From Lytechinus pictus (taxonomy: Eukaryota > Echinodermata > Echinoidea > Temnopleuroida > Toxopneustidae): DNA of 64,000 bases. How positions within the stretch are numbered: position 1 is the first letter of the stretch; the number at the start of each line of letters is the position of its first letter. Under the pieces are notes generated by a model. It made no database searches, was not told where the DNA came from, and saw nothing but the letters and a program-made list of their open reading frames with translations. Made by a program: the position numbers and the translations under genes. This document shows positions 42,967 to 54,552 of this stretch, in pieces. The DNA lies in assembly GCF_037042905.1 (NCBI RefSeq), contig NC_087249.1, positions 38,059,401 through 38,123,400 on the forward strand, read 5' to 3'.

Positions 42967-43128
42967 TGTAGTATTTAGGAACTCAGAGACATAAAACTAG
43001 ATACAATGAATTTAGAAGTTCAGATGATTTAATCTATTCCAAGATGTCCGATCATATTGTGATCATGTGTACATAAAGGGGATTGAGCCCTCGACGTTGA
43101 CTGTTAGCACAGTCTTACAAACACAACA
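42967..43128 (-). repeat. 5' LTR (162 bp)
   Basis: Identical to the 3' LTR. The TSD copy CACAT follows at 43129-43133. Confidence 0.95.
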
Positions 43129-43682
43129 CACATTACGCTGTTTGATCCATCCATAAAAGGCGTCATACCTTAAACCAAAGTCAAGGTAAGCATGTTTGGA
43201 AATTGTACTTGTATGGTCTGGCATCTGACTGACGATGCATTCAGGTCAGATGACAGATACAGATCTAATAATACCGGTAATTTTAGAATCATGCATTATT
43301 TCAAGCTGTATTAGTTGACTACGTAGGCCCTAAAGTTTTTTTTTTACGGTTTTTGCAGCAGATTTTTTCTTCAGTCAGATTTCTAAATAAACTGGCCAGG
43401 CAATGGCTTGGTTATACTGAAAAATCTGCGGTTTCGTACTTTCGTTTCAGAGAAATGTTTAATTAAGCTTTTTTTTTTCTACTCGGAATTAGGATGTCAT
43501 GATTCATGAAGCCAGACAAAATTTCAGCAGTGGTTACCCTGCATTCCACCCAAGGGTTCATTACATGCTGCCGCGCACAGAAAAATCAAGCCATAGAAGT
43601 CGTGTGTTGTGGACACCAGAAGTGAGATTCCAGCACGCGCAATCCACTAGTTAAAAATCCACTGCCAAACGCGGTTCATGGT

Positions 43683-43712
43683 GCGAGGTTAGTATACTAA
43701 TACTAACCTCGC
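43683..43712. repeat. perfect 13-bp-stem hairpin
   Basis: GCGAGGTTAGTAT, a 4-nt loop ACTA, then ATACTAACCTCGC. The same stem word occurs in the hairpin at 13746-13794. Confidence 0.92.
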
Positions 43713-43810
43713 AATACGTGTGAGTGCCCTGATTCCTGACCAAAATTAGAGTCGGATGTTTCTTTCAAAAATGAAGATGAATGCACTCTTTGTTATGACC
43801 CGGAGAGCAC

Positions 43811-43928
43811 GGCTCAAGTGATGTTCCACTTCACTACCGCTACACTACGCTACACCTATACCCGGGTAGCGTACATGTAATGTAGCGATAGTGAAGTGGA
43901 GTGGAGCCTACACGAACATCACTTGAGG
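43811..43928. repeat. imperfect long inverted repeat
   Basis: CTCAAGTGATGTTC and CCACTTCACTA(C/T)CGCTAC on the left are mirrored on the right by GTAGCGATAGTGAAGTGG and GAACATCACTTGAG, around CCCGGGTAGCG at the centre. The right arm has a 15-bp extra segment. Confidence 0.8.
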
Positions 43929-45111
43929 TAGAGCACTGGTGCTCTGAGTAGAACTTTTCAGTCTAAACCCACTATTATTTATCGTCGACCAGGAATTACA
44001 TGCCACTGCACCGGCTTATTCCTGTATCAGATGATGATGATAATCTGTGCACCAAAACTAGAATATAAACTGATTAAAGTCAAACTAAAAATGTCTGTTA
44101 GTAGGCTTCATACTAGTGTACAAACTTCCTACCATAGCCTGTAGTACATTTATTAACCAGTTTGTTCAAAAATATTGTGGCTGTTGAAGACCTTTTAGTC
44201 CTTTTTAATCATCAACATAATAAAATTCATACTTTGATTATTTAGACTATTTCTTTTTTTCTCTCTCTCTTCTACACACAGATCTGCACACTTGCTGACT
44301 CTGGTCTCTGCTTACTACTTCAATCTGGGAGATTGTGATATGGACATTAGCCATTTTTTCTTCACTCTGCTTTCCTGGAGCTACGGTTTGCAAGTTTTGG
44401 ACTGATAATGATCTTAATTGATCTTGGAAACAACAATTTAGAGCAGTTTTGGAGAGGACTATAACAATGAATTGTACAGGAATACAGCTTGTCAATAATA
44501 AGAACACAATTTAAAACGAAAGAACAATTGTAATGTAACTAGGGCATTTTGTGAGAAATTTTCTACTCAATCACACGTCCCAAATCAAGGGTAAGTCCTT
44601 TGATTAAACACAAACATGTAGTTGAATTGCACGTGCAACTCGACCTTATTACACTTGAATTTGAATTTGAGACTTACGCTTTGAACATAAGTTTCTTGTT
44701 AAGCCCCAAAGTTATATTTTGTTAGCAACTCTGTATCAGTTATATACCATGCTGATTGCTGAAAGTTAAGTGTCGTGTATATATCGTCAGAATTTTTTTC
44801 TCGAAAGGTATAATATATTTGTCCTTTTAAATGATATTGGAATATGGGTACGCCTTTTATTTGTTTTCCACAATATTCATTGCATGTATGAACAAAAGTG
44901 AAATATTTATTGTGAAGCACTGCATGTGAATGTTATTTGCAGTTGTGTGATGGTGCAGCCATCATGTTTGTTATAAGACTGTAAGCCTGGTGGATGTGAT
45001 CGAGGAAGTGGCCTGGATGAAAGGAAAGTGAACATGTGTCCAATTACTGGTTTGCACATTTTAAGACAATTTTGTTTCTGGATAAATATTGCTATGCATT
45101 CCATGTGAAGA

Positions 45112-45330
45112 GTAAAGGAGAAGTCCACCCAACCAAAAATTCATTTGAATTATAACAAAAAAATTTCAGAAAATTTCATAAAAACTGATTCAAATTAAAT
45201 AATAAAAAATAAAATGCTAAACAAAATTTGAAATGAATAAGATGTGACATAATCAACTCTAATTTGCATGTCATTGTTTTGTGTTTATAACTGTTTTGAG
45301 TAAAAAAAAAAACAAGGGAAATTACTCTAT
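45112..45330 (+). mobile_element. truncated TTAA-family MITE
   Basis: AAAGGAGAAGTCCACCCAAC resembles the left end at 48670. TTTCAGAAAATTTCATAAAA and TTTGCATGTCATTG are related to that copy's interior. No right end; the TTAA is degenerate. Confidence 0.5.
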
Positions 45331-46640
45331 TCAATTAATTTTTACTTGATGCGGACTTGACATTTAACTCATCCTCTACCCCTCCCATCCCTGCCCAAAT
45401 AAGTGTAGAATCTAATCAAGAACTTGAAAATCAAAAGCAGCAATTAAGAAGTACGATTTAATAAATGCAGGTCTGAATAGAATCTCACATGAAAATAAAA
45501 AGAGAAAAAAGAGCTGGTTAGGAATGGGGAAGGAATAAAATGATTTTTTATAAAATCCCCGAACAAAAAAAATGTCACGAGTTTCGAACCAGGGTCCTCG
45601 TTCTCATCATAATAACGTTTTTACCGGTTTGGCCACAGACAGCTTCTTTCTCGCGCACGGGTTTTAAAGGATATATGAAAAAAGACCATTCGCCGCTGTT
45701 GCCTCATAGTGCTTCGGCAATTCAACTGCAATTCCAATCATTTCGCGATGGATATTGCCGTGTTTTTTGTGGTTCCTGACTTTGCTACGTAATGAAATTT
45801 CATAATTTTTGGTCAGTCGTGAAGAAGAATGTCTATGCTTTATATTGATTATAATATTAATGTGACGCAAGTGTGATTTCTAAGTGAAAATGTGCTTTGC
45901 TTATTCACATATATTTCTTGAAAAAAAAAATCATTTTTTCTAAGCTAAATATCAGTTACCAAAATACGTTAAATGTGCATTTTATTTCATTGTTCAGTAA
46001 ATTCAAACTTTTATCTATATAACAAGACCAATCTTATGAGGAATAAACAATTCTAAGAGCAAAAAACGCTGATTGGAAAGGTCGTCTTCAATGGGCTGCT
46101 CACCGCTCATTGTGTGACGTTACTCAGCTGGAGCTCGCAAGAGGACCGGTGGAAAGCAGAAATATGGCATGAAAATATATCATTTTTTAGAGCCGATTTC
46201 TGCAAACTCTAATCACTATTTCAAAAAGTGAAGTTAGATATATGATAAGTAATCCTTCCCTTTACAATGATGACCACAAAAATTAATTATAAAATAGTTT
46301 TGATTCTTCGGGTGTGTACTTTAACTGAAAGTGAATTGTGTGTCTGGGAAATGAATAGTGTGTATGCCATTGTAGTATTCAACTATAATAAAATTGGAAA
46401 TTTTGCTCTTATTGAATATTAAGGCATTATTTTAATAAGGCGTTATAATTGAAAAATATAAGTACATCAACATTATTTTATAAGTAATAATTGTCTTGGC
46501 CTAACTGGAGATACGTGAACTTTCGTAAAGAATATTAAACTCAAATAAATCGAGTAAATTAAAAGACAAGTTAAATCTACTGAAAAAAAAGCGAGAAATA
46601 ATTTTAAGTGTACTTATTCAGAGAATCTTTTTTTTTTTAG
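45331..46640. other. no gene recognised
   Basis: AT-rich DNA with no exon, repeat pair or RNA gene that I can support. Confidence 0.4.
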
Positions 46641-48665
46641 ATGTCTCAGAATTGCACTCTCAGAGTAGAGAATTCATTCATTATTGGAATCTATCTACCC
46701 GAGACCAGGAATTACAATTTTCATATGCGAATTCTTACGGTGGACGCAAATGAACGCAAATAGACGCGAGGTGAAATTATTCACGGATGGTCTGCGTTCA
46801 AGCTACGGACAGTTACTTACAATTACGGATAGTTACGTTCAACTACGGTTACTTACGAAAGTCAGCATCCGTGGCGACTCCCAGCAAAATTTTGAATATT
46901 TCAAAATTTCCCAAGCTTGGTGCCGTAATCCTGTCTGCGTCTCATTATGGAGTAGTTACGAAGAATTACTTCTACTCACGACCAAGCGGATGGCTGCGTC
47001 CGTGCCGCGTCCAATAATCCGTATCTATCCGACGTATCTTAACGTAAGTGACTGTGTGACTAGCTCAAAGTCAAAGTTTCTCAGAGCCAGTGCCGCCCCC
47101 CCCCCCCCACTAATTTGGATATCGTCGGTAAATCAGCGCTGCCGTCGGGAAAAATGAAGAAAAAAAAGGAGCGAGAAGGAAAAAGAGAGAAGGAATGGGG
47201 TAGACAAGGTTTTAATGCGGAGTCTGAGAGGTTGGAAAAATTATGAATTGTCTGTTACGCAAGCGCAGGGCTGTTGGACTGACGCGTGTCGGGAAAATGA
47301 CAAACTGTCGGGTCACGCATGGCTGTTCCAAATGCTTAAAGTCTAAATCTAAATTTAAAGAATCAGCTCGCGCTTCGCGCTCGCATCATATATACAGTGC
47401 GTCCCACAAATAACGAAACCGAGATTTATCGATGATTTATCATAACTTAATCATTAATACAACAGACAAATGACCTACCAATGTAAAGTTAATAATCTCC
47501 TCTTTCATCTGAAATTACTTAGATTATTCCTCATTCACGCATGAGTGAGTAAAAACAATTTGAAGAAAGGATACCAAAAACTCATTTGGGGGGGGGTATC
47601 TTAATATCAAAAAGAAAATCACATGCCTAATAAGTTCAATATCTGCTCTTTCATTTGATACCTTAATCACAGAAAATGGTAAAGAAGTAAAAAAGTTCTG
47701 TCCCCTCGAAACAATGCTTGTATTTCCATAATTTCATTAAATAAACGTGTTTTCACCGGTTTCCCACAGAAGCTATAGCACGGTTAACAAAAGACTTAAT
47801 GCATGGCTGATCGTCAACAATCGGAGTGTCGAGTGAGTCTGGACGCTAGCCTGTAAAACCTCTTCATTTTATGAAATTGTTGAAATTCAAGCCTTATTTC
47901 AAATATCCAGAACTTAAAAATTCAGCTCGCGCTTCGCGCTCGCATCAATTGTTTGGTTGATATATCCACCCTCTTCATGGTTACAATAGGGTTTTCAGGT
48001 CGAAATACAAAATTATTTAGCTAGCGCTTCGCGCTCGCATTTTGGGATTGGAGAGAAATTTATTATTTCATGGATCACTGCGAACAGTCTTTAACAGGTC
48101 CTTTTGCTGGCCAGTATATCAAAATTTTCAGCTCGCGCTTTGCGTTCGCATTGATTGTTTAGTTAGATATCTCACATGATGATTACAAAAGCTGCTCACA
48201 ATGTTCTATTTTCGGGGTTAAATATATAAAATATCAAAAAATTGGAGCACGCGCTTGCGTGGTAATTTGTATTTAGGGCCACACGAAATACCATATGTTG
48301 CTTTTAAAAATGAAAATTTAGGCAGGACTGTCCCCTTAAAAAATAGGGAAAAAAATCAGATTTCGGCGGCCGCGACGAGAAAATGTTGATGAATATACCC
48401 CCCCCCCCCCCCATTGAGAAAAACTGAAACTGATCATGTGTTTGACGAAAGAAATGTGACGGAGGAGAATGTAGAACACTTCCAAGATTTACGGTTACCG
48501 GCCGTCGGTAATCGCTGCCGATATTTGTCTTTATTGCAGGGTCTCCACACCCCTACTGGAAAAGGCCTAGCGACGCCCCTGCTCAGAGCTATCCTCCCTT
48601 TTTAAACAAATCTGTCTTTTTCTCTTTTTTCTTCCCTCAACAGTAAAACAGCGTTGTGTAAAATC
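46641..48665. other. repeat-derived region without gene
   Basis: 46700-47060 is rich in TTACG/ACGGTTACTTACG words and produces a 157-codon frame that looks repeat-derived. From 47360 the AGCTCGCGCTTCGCGCTCGC motif recurs (47366, 47923 and a variant at 48130). GCGTCCCACAAATAACGAAA at 47399 looks like a transposon terminus without partner. C-runs lie near 47096 and 48400. Confidence 0.4.
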
Positions 48666-48669
48666 TTAA

Positions 48670-49000
48670 AGGACAAGTCCATCCCCCAAAAAGTTGGTTT
48701 GAATAAAAAGAGAACAATCAAACAAGCATAACACTGAAAATTTCATCAAAATCGGATGTAAAATAAGAAAGTTATGACATTTTAAAGTTTCGCTTAATTT
48801 CACAAAACAGTTAATATGCACATCCTGGTCGGTATGCAAATGAGGAGACTGATGACGTCATCAGCTCACTATTTCTTTTGTATTTTATTATAAGCAAAAA
48901 TATAAAATGTCATAACTTTCTTGCTTTACATCCGATTTTATTCAATTTTGATTTTTCTCTATTTATTCAAATCAACATTTCTCTGGGGTGAACTTGACCT
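48670..49000. mobile_element. TTAA-flanked MITE, complete
   Basis: TTAA at 48666-48669 and 49001-49004 flanks ends AGGACAAGTCCATCCCC and, in inverse, AGGTCAAGTTCACCCCA. The interior carries a second inverted pair (TAAGAAAGTTATGACATTTT versus AAAATGTCATAACTTTCTT) and TGATGACGTCATCA. 331 bp, piggyBac-type duplication, no coding capacity. Confidence 0.85.
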
Positions 49001-49013
49001 TTAAAAAGCGCTT

Positions 49014-49463
49014 TTACTGTGCATAACAATAATCATTATCATCATCCATCCCTAGCTCTCTCGCACTCTCTTCTTTCGCTTTTCTCTGTGTCTGAACCAT
49101 CTCCCCCAAGCCCACGAACCTAGGGACGATTTTTGAAGAGGGGTTTTTTGTGAAGAAAATGACAAGCAAAAAAAATAAAGGTTTTCGGTCCAAAATGAAG
49201 GTGATTCCGGGGCCCTGGGAACGATTTTTTCGCTTGGGGTGCTGAAAAAATTTGACATGAACCCCCCCCCCCCAAGGAAAAAAGGTTTTCACTACTAAAT
49301 TAAGGTCGTTTGGGTCCCGAAAAATTTGACAAGCAAAAAAAAGTGGTTTCACTAAAAATGAAGGTCGTTTAGGTCCAAAAAAATAATTTGACAAGCCCCC
49401 CCCCCCATTTTGATTAAAGGGTTTCAACAGAAAATGTTGGTCATTTGCAATATATTTCTCCAA
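49014..49463 (-). other. repeat with AAATTTGACAAGC words; frames are shadows
   Basis: Four related stretches (about 49130-49215, 49255-49320, 49320-49370 and 49370-49440) repeat AAGGTCGTTT, AATTTGACAAGC and a C-run or A-run. These give spurious frames on the minus strand. The same AAAATTTGACAAGCAAAA word occurs in the small element at 49695. Confidence 0.6.
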
Positions 49464-49480
49464 CTTGACACAGAAGTCCA

Positions 49481-49610
49481 GGGGCCCGATTCATAAAGGA
49501 CTTGCAACTGTTGTAACTTTGATTGTGATTGGCTGCTGAGCCCTGTTACCATGGTAGTGGCCATTATGACAAAGTTACAACAGATGCAATTCCTTTATGA
49601 AACGGGCCCC
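49481..49610. mobile_element. 130-bp MITE with GGGGCCCGATTCATAAAGGA ends
   Basis: The left end GGGGCCCGATTCATAAAGGA (49481-49500) and right end TCCTTTATGAAACGGGCCCC (49591-49610) are inverses with one mismatch and a one-base offset. The interior is also near-palindromic (TGTAACTTTG and CAAAGTTACA). Possibly PIF/Harbinger-like. Confidence 0.8.
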
Positions 49611-49694
49611 AGGTGGTGCTGCCTATGGAAAATAATGCACACAGCACTCCCTGGGAAAATCTTGGGGTGCTTCAGCACCCCCATCACCCCCGCT

Positions 49695-49871
49695 CAGTGG
49701 CGTACCTGGGATTTTTCACAGGGGGGCAAAACCGTCCGCCAAAAAATTTGACAAGCAAAAAAAAAAAAAAAAAGGCTCGTCAGGGGGGCAGGGATACGTC
49801 CTTTGCATGGGTTGTGGCTCGTCAGGGGGGCAGACTGCCCCCTCTGCCCCCCCCCCGTAGGTACGCTAGTG
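49695..49871. mobile_element. small CAGTGGCGTA element
   Basis: Starts CAGTGGCGTACCTGGGA and ends TAGGTACGCTAGTG within an exact 8-bp duplication CCCCCGCT (49687-49694 and 49872-49879). 177 bp, no coding capacity. Confidence 0.85.
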
Positions 49872-50432
49872 CCCCCGCTTCTCAGGGCCATGTGTGATTC
49901 TGGTCACGTTTCTAAATTTGAGCATACCAACGTTATTTCCGGGTGGTGACGCCTATGGTGTATAACCAGGGCCGTAGCCAGAAGCATTTTGTTGGGGGGG
50001 GGAGGGTGTACCAGCTAAATTTGCCAACTAAATTTGGCGTGACAGCGCCAACGTGAGCAGAGGGGGAGTCTGATGGGGGATGTGCCCCCCTACAATAATC
50101 ACATGCTAAAAGATTTTGAATTTTTAGAATTGAATTAGTGGCATTTGGTGAATACTTTAAGGTAAATTATACAAAGATATACAAACATATTTGCATTGTA
50201 AAAATAAAAAATTTTGATCAAAATAGAAAGGCTATTGTGCCGTAGTTGCTAACTTGCAGTATAATGATACACCCTATGCATTAGTAATATCAAAATCAAA
50301 GATTTGTTAATTTTTAATTGACCTTCTGTGCAAGATGTCTCAACTAAAATGCTTTTGCTAACATGTATCTCTTTCAGCCATTAAAAATGTTACAGAAATT
50401 ATTGAAGTTACCTTTATCTTGTACGTTATTCT

Positions 50433-51943
50433 CCCGGGGGGGGGGGGGGCACTCAGTATATAATGCATAGTGGTTATGTGCCGCGGAGGGGACCCCCATT
50501 TTTACACTCAAATGTCCGTTCAAAGGCATAGCATTTTTGTCTTATTGAGAAAAAGAACAAAGAAAGCCGAGTGCCCCCCAGTGGCGTAGCTAGGATTTTT
50601 TTCCTGGGGGGGGGGGCACTGGGGGGGTCCTCGCTTTTTCAGGGGGGGGCAACATTTTTTTTCCGGTGTGGGTGTGTATGTGTCACAAGGGTGGATCCGG
50701 CTTTCGCCAATAGGGGACGGAGCCCGAAATTATCTTCACCTATATTTTCCCCGATCAGTCACTTCTTATAGTTTTATTCTTATAAAACAACATAAACATG
50801 AAATAATCTCATTAGCCTTATAAAAAGTGCGAGCGCGAAGCGCGAGCGATTTTTTTTTAACTTTCATGTATTTTGTCCTGAAAATTTAATATTCTGGGCA
50901 ATGTAATGTGTGATCCTGAACAAGATGCGTATGTAGCTACATGATTACTGCGAACGCCAAGCGCGAGCAGAAATTTTTAATAACTGTTCTAGCATGATCG
51001 AAAAGGGACCTGTTAAGGACTGCTTACATTTACCCACGAAGATGGTATATATTTCAATAATGGAAGCGCGAGCAAATTTTTTTTGACATTCCGACCTAAA
51101 AAATTGTCATTCTAAGCACTTTTTGTATTCATAAATGGGATAGGTATGTAACTAACCAATTCTTGCGAGCGCGAAGCGCGAGAGGAAGAAAATTTATATT
51201 TTAGACCTAAAAGCGGGACACTCTATTCATATTTTGTAAATCATGAATAGGATATAGTTAATTGTGTATCGTTAATATACTGCGATCGTGAAGCGTGAGC
51301 AGACAATAATCATTGAAGTAGATTTTAAATAAAGAACAAGCAGGCTATCGCGCATGTTTTAGATTTAGACCTAGAATCTGGACATTCTGAATACATTTGT
51401 TTAATGGAACTTTATGGAATACACGAAGACAATAGGAACTTGGCAAATCAAACAATGTGACCACGCAGCGTGAGCTTAAAATGTTGATATGTAGACCATA
51501 AAACAGACATTTTACAGAGCACTTAAATTTGTAAATGAAAAAAAAATAATGAAAGCTCGATGTCCGAGCTAAAATATGTTTTGTATATTGACTTCAAAAC
51601 TTGCTCCATATCAGCCTATTGAGCAAGATATGAATCTCATCGAACAGGCAATTCCGGCGCAAAGCGCAAGCAAAAATTTTATATAGTAACATGAAAGATT
51701 TCTTTTGTGCAAGTCTTCCCCTCACATTATTTCATTTACTCGTCTTCCTCCTCTTATTTTCCTCTTCTTTTTTCTTCCGTCTTTCTCCTTCTTTTCCTTT
51801 TTTCTTTTCTTTCTCCCTTTTTTTTTTGCTCTGCCAATTTTTTTCAGGGGGGGCACCTGGGGGCACACCAAATCTCAGGGGGGGGCACGTGCACCCCCCC
51901 AAGCTCCCCCCCCCCGTAGCTACGCCACTGGTGCCCCCCCCCG
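50433..51943. mobile_element. GC-ended MITE copy B, interior deleted and interrupted
   Basis: Starts CCCGGGGG and GCACTCAGTATATAATGCAT; its right end is only the final GTGCCCCC-type run after the insertion at 50579-51930. The exact 8-bp duplication GTTATTCT (50425-50432 and 51944-51951) marks its borders. Compared with copy A it lacks about 390 bp, including the ACAAACATTTGTAGTT block. Confidence 0.85.
50579..51930. mobile_element. hAT-like CAGTGGCGTA element inside MITE copy B
   Basis: Ends CAGTGGCGTAGCTAGGAT and, in inverse, CAGTGGCGTAGCTACGGG. The exact 8-bp duplication GTGCCCCC (50571-50578 and 51931-51938) lies in the end of the MITE. The interior has GCGAGCGCGAAGCGCGAGC words (50827, 51166 and degenerate ones between). 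No transposase. Confidence 0.88.
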
Positions 51944-51960
51944 GTTATTCTATATCATAT

Positions 51961-52081
51961 TTAACGTCTTGGTTTTGATGACCAAGTTGTTAGCAAGCGA
52001 TTTAAGTCGGCAGAATCTGTAAGGTCCTTTTCACAGTTCAGGAGTAGCAGGTTGTCCAGTCGCCGGTCTCCCATAGTTGAT
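51961..52081 (-). pseudogene. hAT transposase, last C-terminal piece
   Basis: The minus strand reads STMGDRRLDNLLLLNCEKDL and ends TTWSSKPRR with a stop. This is the typical end of a hAT dimerisation region (STM-x-x-RL-x-x-L-x-LL). It continues the piece at 54228-54552, from which MITE copy C has separated it. Confidence 0.75.
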
Positions 52082-52082
52082 C

Positions 52083-54226
52083 CCCGGGGGGGGGGGGGGC
52101 ACTCAGTACATAATGCATAGTGGGTATGTGCCGCGGACGGGACCCCCATTTTTACACTCAAATAGGCATAGCATTTTTGTCTTATTGAGAAAAAGAACAA
52201 TTAAGCCGCTCCAAAGCATAGCATTTTCTTCTTATCGAGAAAAAAGAAGAAAGAAATCTGCTCCGAAGCTTCGCATATTTTCCGTTACGCCGTTCCGGCC
52301 GTATTGATCTGCTACATGGTGAAAAGCGGCCGCAGACCGCTGTCCGACCATCGCCTCTGCGCTAGCGCACCCGGCGCCCGTACTGCCGGGCTAGCTGCAT
52401 GCACGTTCCATAGGGATCAGCGGCGTAACAGGGGTCGGTGGCCAGGGGGGGGGGGGGGGGGGGGGGGCAAGAGCCAAAAATTTCCCAGTCATATCATGGA
52501 ACAGGCAATGGCGTCATAAGGCAAAACATTTGAGGGGGTGATATGGCGTATCGGGCAAATATATATATATACATATAAAAGCGAGCGAGCGAAGCGAGCG
52601 AGCAAAAAAAATTTGACATTTTTATTGCAAAAATCCAATTTTGTGATAGATTTTGACATAATGTTAAAAAGATGATATCATATTTCACCCTCCTCTTTCC
52701 TTTTTTCTCTCTTTTTTGTACGCCACGGTGAACAGGATTTTTGTTATGATTGTGAGCATCAGGGCGAAGCTCTATTTGCTCGAGGAGGCCGAGTATGGCG
52801 CTTCTGGCAAGAAGTAGCTTAATGTAGGTCCCGGGCGAGCGAAGCGAGCGCGATAAAAAAATCACCTTTTCATGAGAATCTAACATAAAGATAGATTTTA
52901 ACGTGATATTCAGAAAAATTTAATATACTTTCCTTTCTTTCCTCATTTTTTTTTTGTTTGGTTGTAGAACTTTTGGGGGCCATGGTCCAAACTAATCCAT
53001 ATAACAGTGCTTTATGGGTGGGGTCCAGGGCAGAGCCCCGAAACCTCTTGATATCAAAGCCATTTTGAACCTTACAGATGGCCACTTATTTTAATCAAAT
53101 TGCGTGTATATTTATATAGCTTTAACACAACACATAAATTCAATGAGTTGTGTATCGTAATCATCCAAATATTGTGAGGGGCACACCATAGCAAATGTGT
53201 GAAAATTTGTAAAAAGTCGCCAGCGAGCGAAGCGAGCTAGAAAAAAATGGCCTGTTAAAATGAAATTCTAATTATCGGATAGATTTTTACGTCATTACAG
53301 CAAATATCATGTCATATATTTTTTTTCATTCATCTCATTTCGCTGCCTCCTTTATTTTCTTTTATTTCCCCTTGGCTGTGGAACCACCCCCCGGTACGCC
53401 AGTGCTTCAACGTAAAGCTTAATGCAGGAAGGGTCCATATAGGGGCCCGTTATAGAACCCATTAAAGGTTACAGATGAAGAGCCCCCCACTGCACGGGGT
53501 CTTGACTCTTGGAGAGAGCCTTTGTAGATTTAGCAAGTTTATGATATACTTTCATACGACATTATGCTATATACCATCCATTTTTCTTCCCGCTCGTTAT
53601 CTCAATCCTCGGCAGCCCGGTAGTGTATGTTATCTTGTCCCTATTCTTTAATTTCCAATTTAGATTTTGTCTAATTCCATTCTGCATTTATTTCCCGCTT
53701 TTGTTTGACTTTTTGTCATCTTTAATTTATTTCCCTGTCTTACTAATCATGCTAATGTAATTGTATATCGGGGCGAATTGTTCTTTCTCACTTGTTCTTT
53801 TTTCCTTCCTTTTCCCGTTATCTTTCCGTTTTCCCTTTTTAATGTTTTTTCTTAGTTTTCTTTTCCCTTTTCCTTTCCCCTTCCCCCTTTCCCTTTTTTC
53901 TTTCCTTTCCCTTTCCCTTTCTTCCCCCCTTTTTTCTTTTTTCCTTTTTCCCGTTTTTTTTGTTTTCCCGGTGGGCTCCGCCTGGGGGGGCAGCTTGCCC
54001 CCCCTGCCCCCCCCCCGCCTGTTACGCCACTGATAGGGATGCATACGCACTCACACGCAGGCGACCCGTTCCAAGGACCCCCATTTTCACAAACATTTGT
54101 AGTTCCGAAGCCCGTTCCGATCGAGGACCCTCCTTTTTACAATAAGCCCGCTCCAAGGCCCCCCGTTTTTTGTCTCGCCCGCGGCACACACCTACTACTT
54201 TTTCGGTCGAGTGCCCCCCCCCCGGG
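52083..54226. mobile_element. GC-ended MITE copy C, split by a CAGCGGCG element
   Basis: The left part (52083-52417) and right part (54033-54226) together equal copy A/D. It interrupts the hAT transposase frame between YRS and STMGD. The flanks share TTGATC, offset by a few bases, so the duplication is no longer exact. Confidence 0.82.
52418..54032. mobile_element. hAT-like CAGCGGCGTA element inside MITE copy C
   Basis: The left end CAGCGGCGTAACAGGGG and inverse right end CAGTGGCGTAACAGGCG lie within an exact 8-bp duplication ATAGGGAT (52410-52417 and 54033-54040). The 1615-bp interior has three GCGAGCGAAGCGAGC words (about 52580, 52836 and 53222), two internal TACGCCA remnants (52720, 53395) and a pyrimidine-rich stretch (53780-53960). 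No transposase. Confidence 0.87.
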
Positions 54227-54227
54227 G

Positions 54228-54552
54228 TTAATTGATCTGTAAAAGTTCTTAATAAACTTCATATGGCTGAAGGTGCGTTCATCCTTTGCAACACTTATTG
54301 GTGCTGTCATGAGAAGTTTGTAAGCATTCCAAGTGAGAGGAAGAATAGACTTCTTGTCAAATGCCAAAGTGGCTGCGTCAGCAACACTTTGCAGATCTCT
54401 TGCCACTGCCATGTCATGGAAGCATTCTAGTTCCACTTTCAATGCCTCGTGATCTACTTCTTTTGGAAAGAGTTTACAAAAGTCAACAACATCTGCCATA
54501 GTTGGAGTTGCTGGCGTTGGAGGCAAGAGCAAACGTGACATTGGCTTCACTT
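54228..54552 (-). pseudogene. hAT transposase, C-terminal dimerisation region
   Basis: The minus-strand frame reads MSRLLLPPTPATPTMADVVD, then VELECFHDMAVARDLQSVAD, ILPLTWNAYKLLMTAPISVA and KDERTFSHMKFIKNFYRS. The pattern A-Y-K-LL-x-T-A-P-(I/V) followed by ERTFS-x-(M/L)K-x-IKN is the hAT C-terminal dimerisation signature, which mediates transposase assembly. It is bounded by MITE copies C and D and cannot be expressed intact. Confidence 0.82.

Larger units (their letters stand above)
38826..43128 (-). mobile_element. complete Ty3/gypsy (Mag-like) LTR retrotransposon, recent
   Basis: Identical 162-bp LTRs at 38826-38987 and 42967-43128 start TG and end CA. An exact 5-bp target duplication CACAT flanks them (38821-38825 and 43129-43133). 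On the coding minus strand the order is 5' LTR, primer site, one gag-pol frame, polypurine tract, 3' LTR. I detect no difference between the two LTRs by eye, so the insertion is young. A single fused gag-pol frame with very short LTRs is characteristic of the Mag lineage, to which echinoderm SURL elements belong. Confidence 0.95.
43134..45110. other. no gene recognised; hairpins and one acceptor-like site
   Basis: Contains hairpins at 43683-43712 and 43811-43928. A strong acceptor-like sequence (polypyrimidine then ACACACAG) lies at 44250-44281 on the plus strand, but the following sequence has no extended frame. It could be a non-coding exon; this is weak. Confidence 0.35.

Noticed and set aside
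44247..44507. coding exon after the strong acceptor-like site at 44250-44281
   Set aside because: All plus-strand frames after the acceptor close quickly and the minus-strand frame runs through the polypyrimidine tract.
46684..47157. 157-codon plus-strand frame
   Set aside because: Built over TTACG/ACGGTTACTTACG words and runs into a C-run; looks repeat-derived, with no known domain.
47396..47830. complete mariner-like element starting ACAGTGCGTCCCACAAAT
   Set aside because: Only one terminus is visible; no inverse TGGGACGCACTG end was found, so only a terminus-like word remains.
49014..49463. 149-codon minus-strand frame
   Set aside because: Generated by four imperfect copies of an AAATTTGACAAGC repeat with homopolymer runs.
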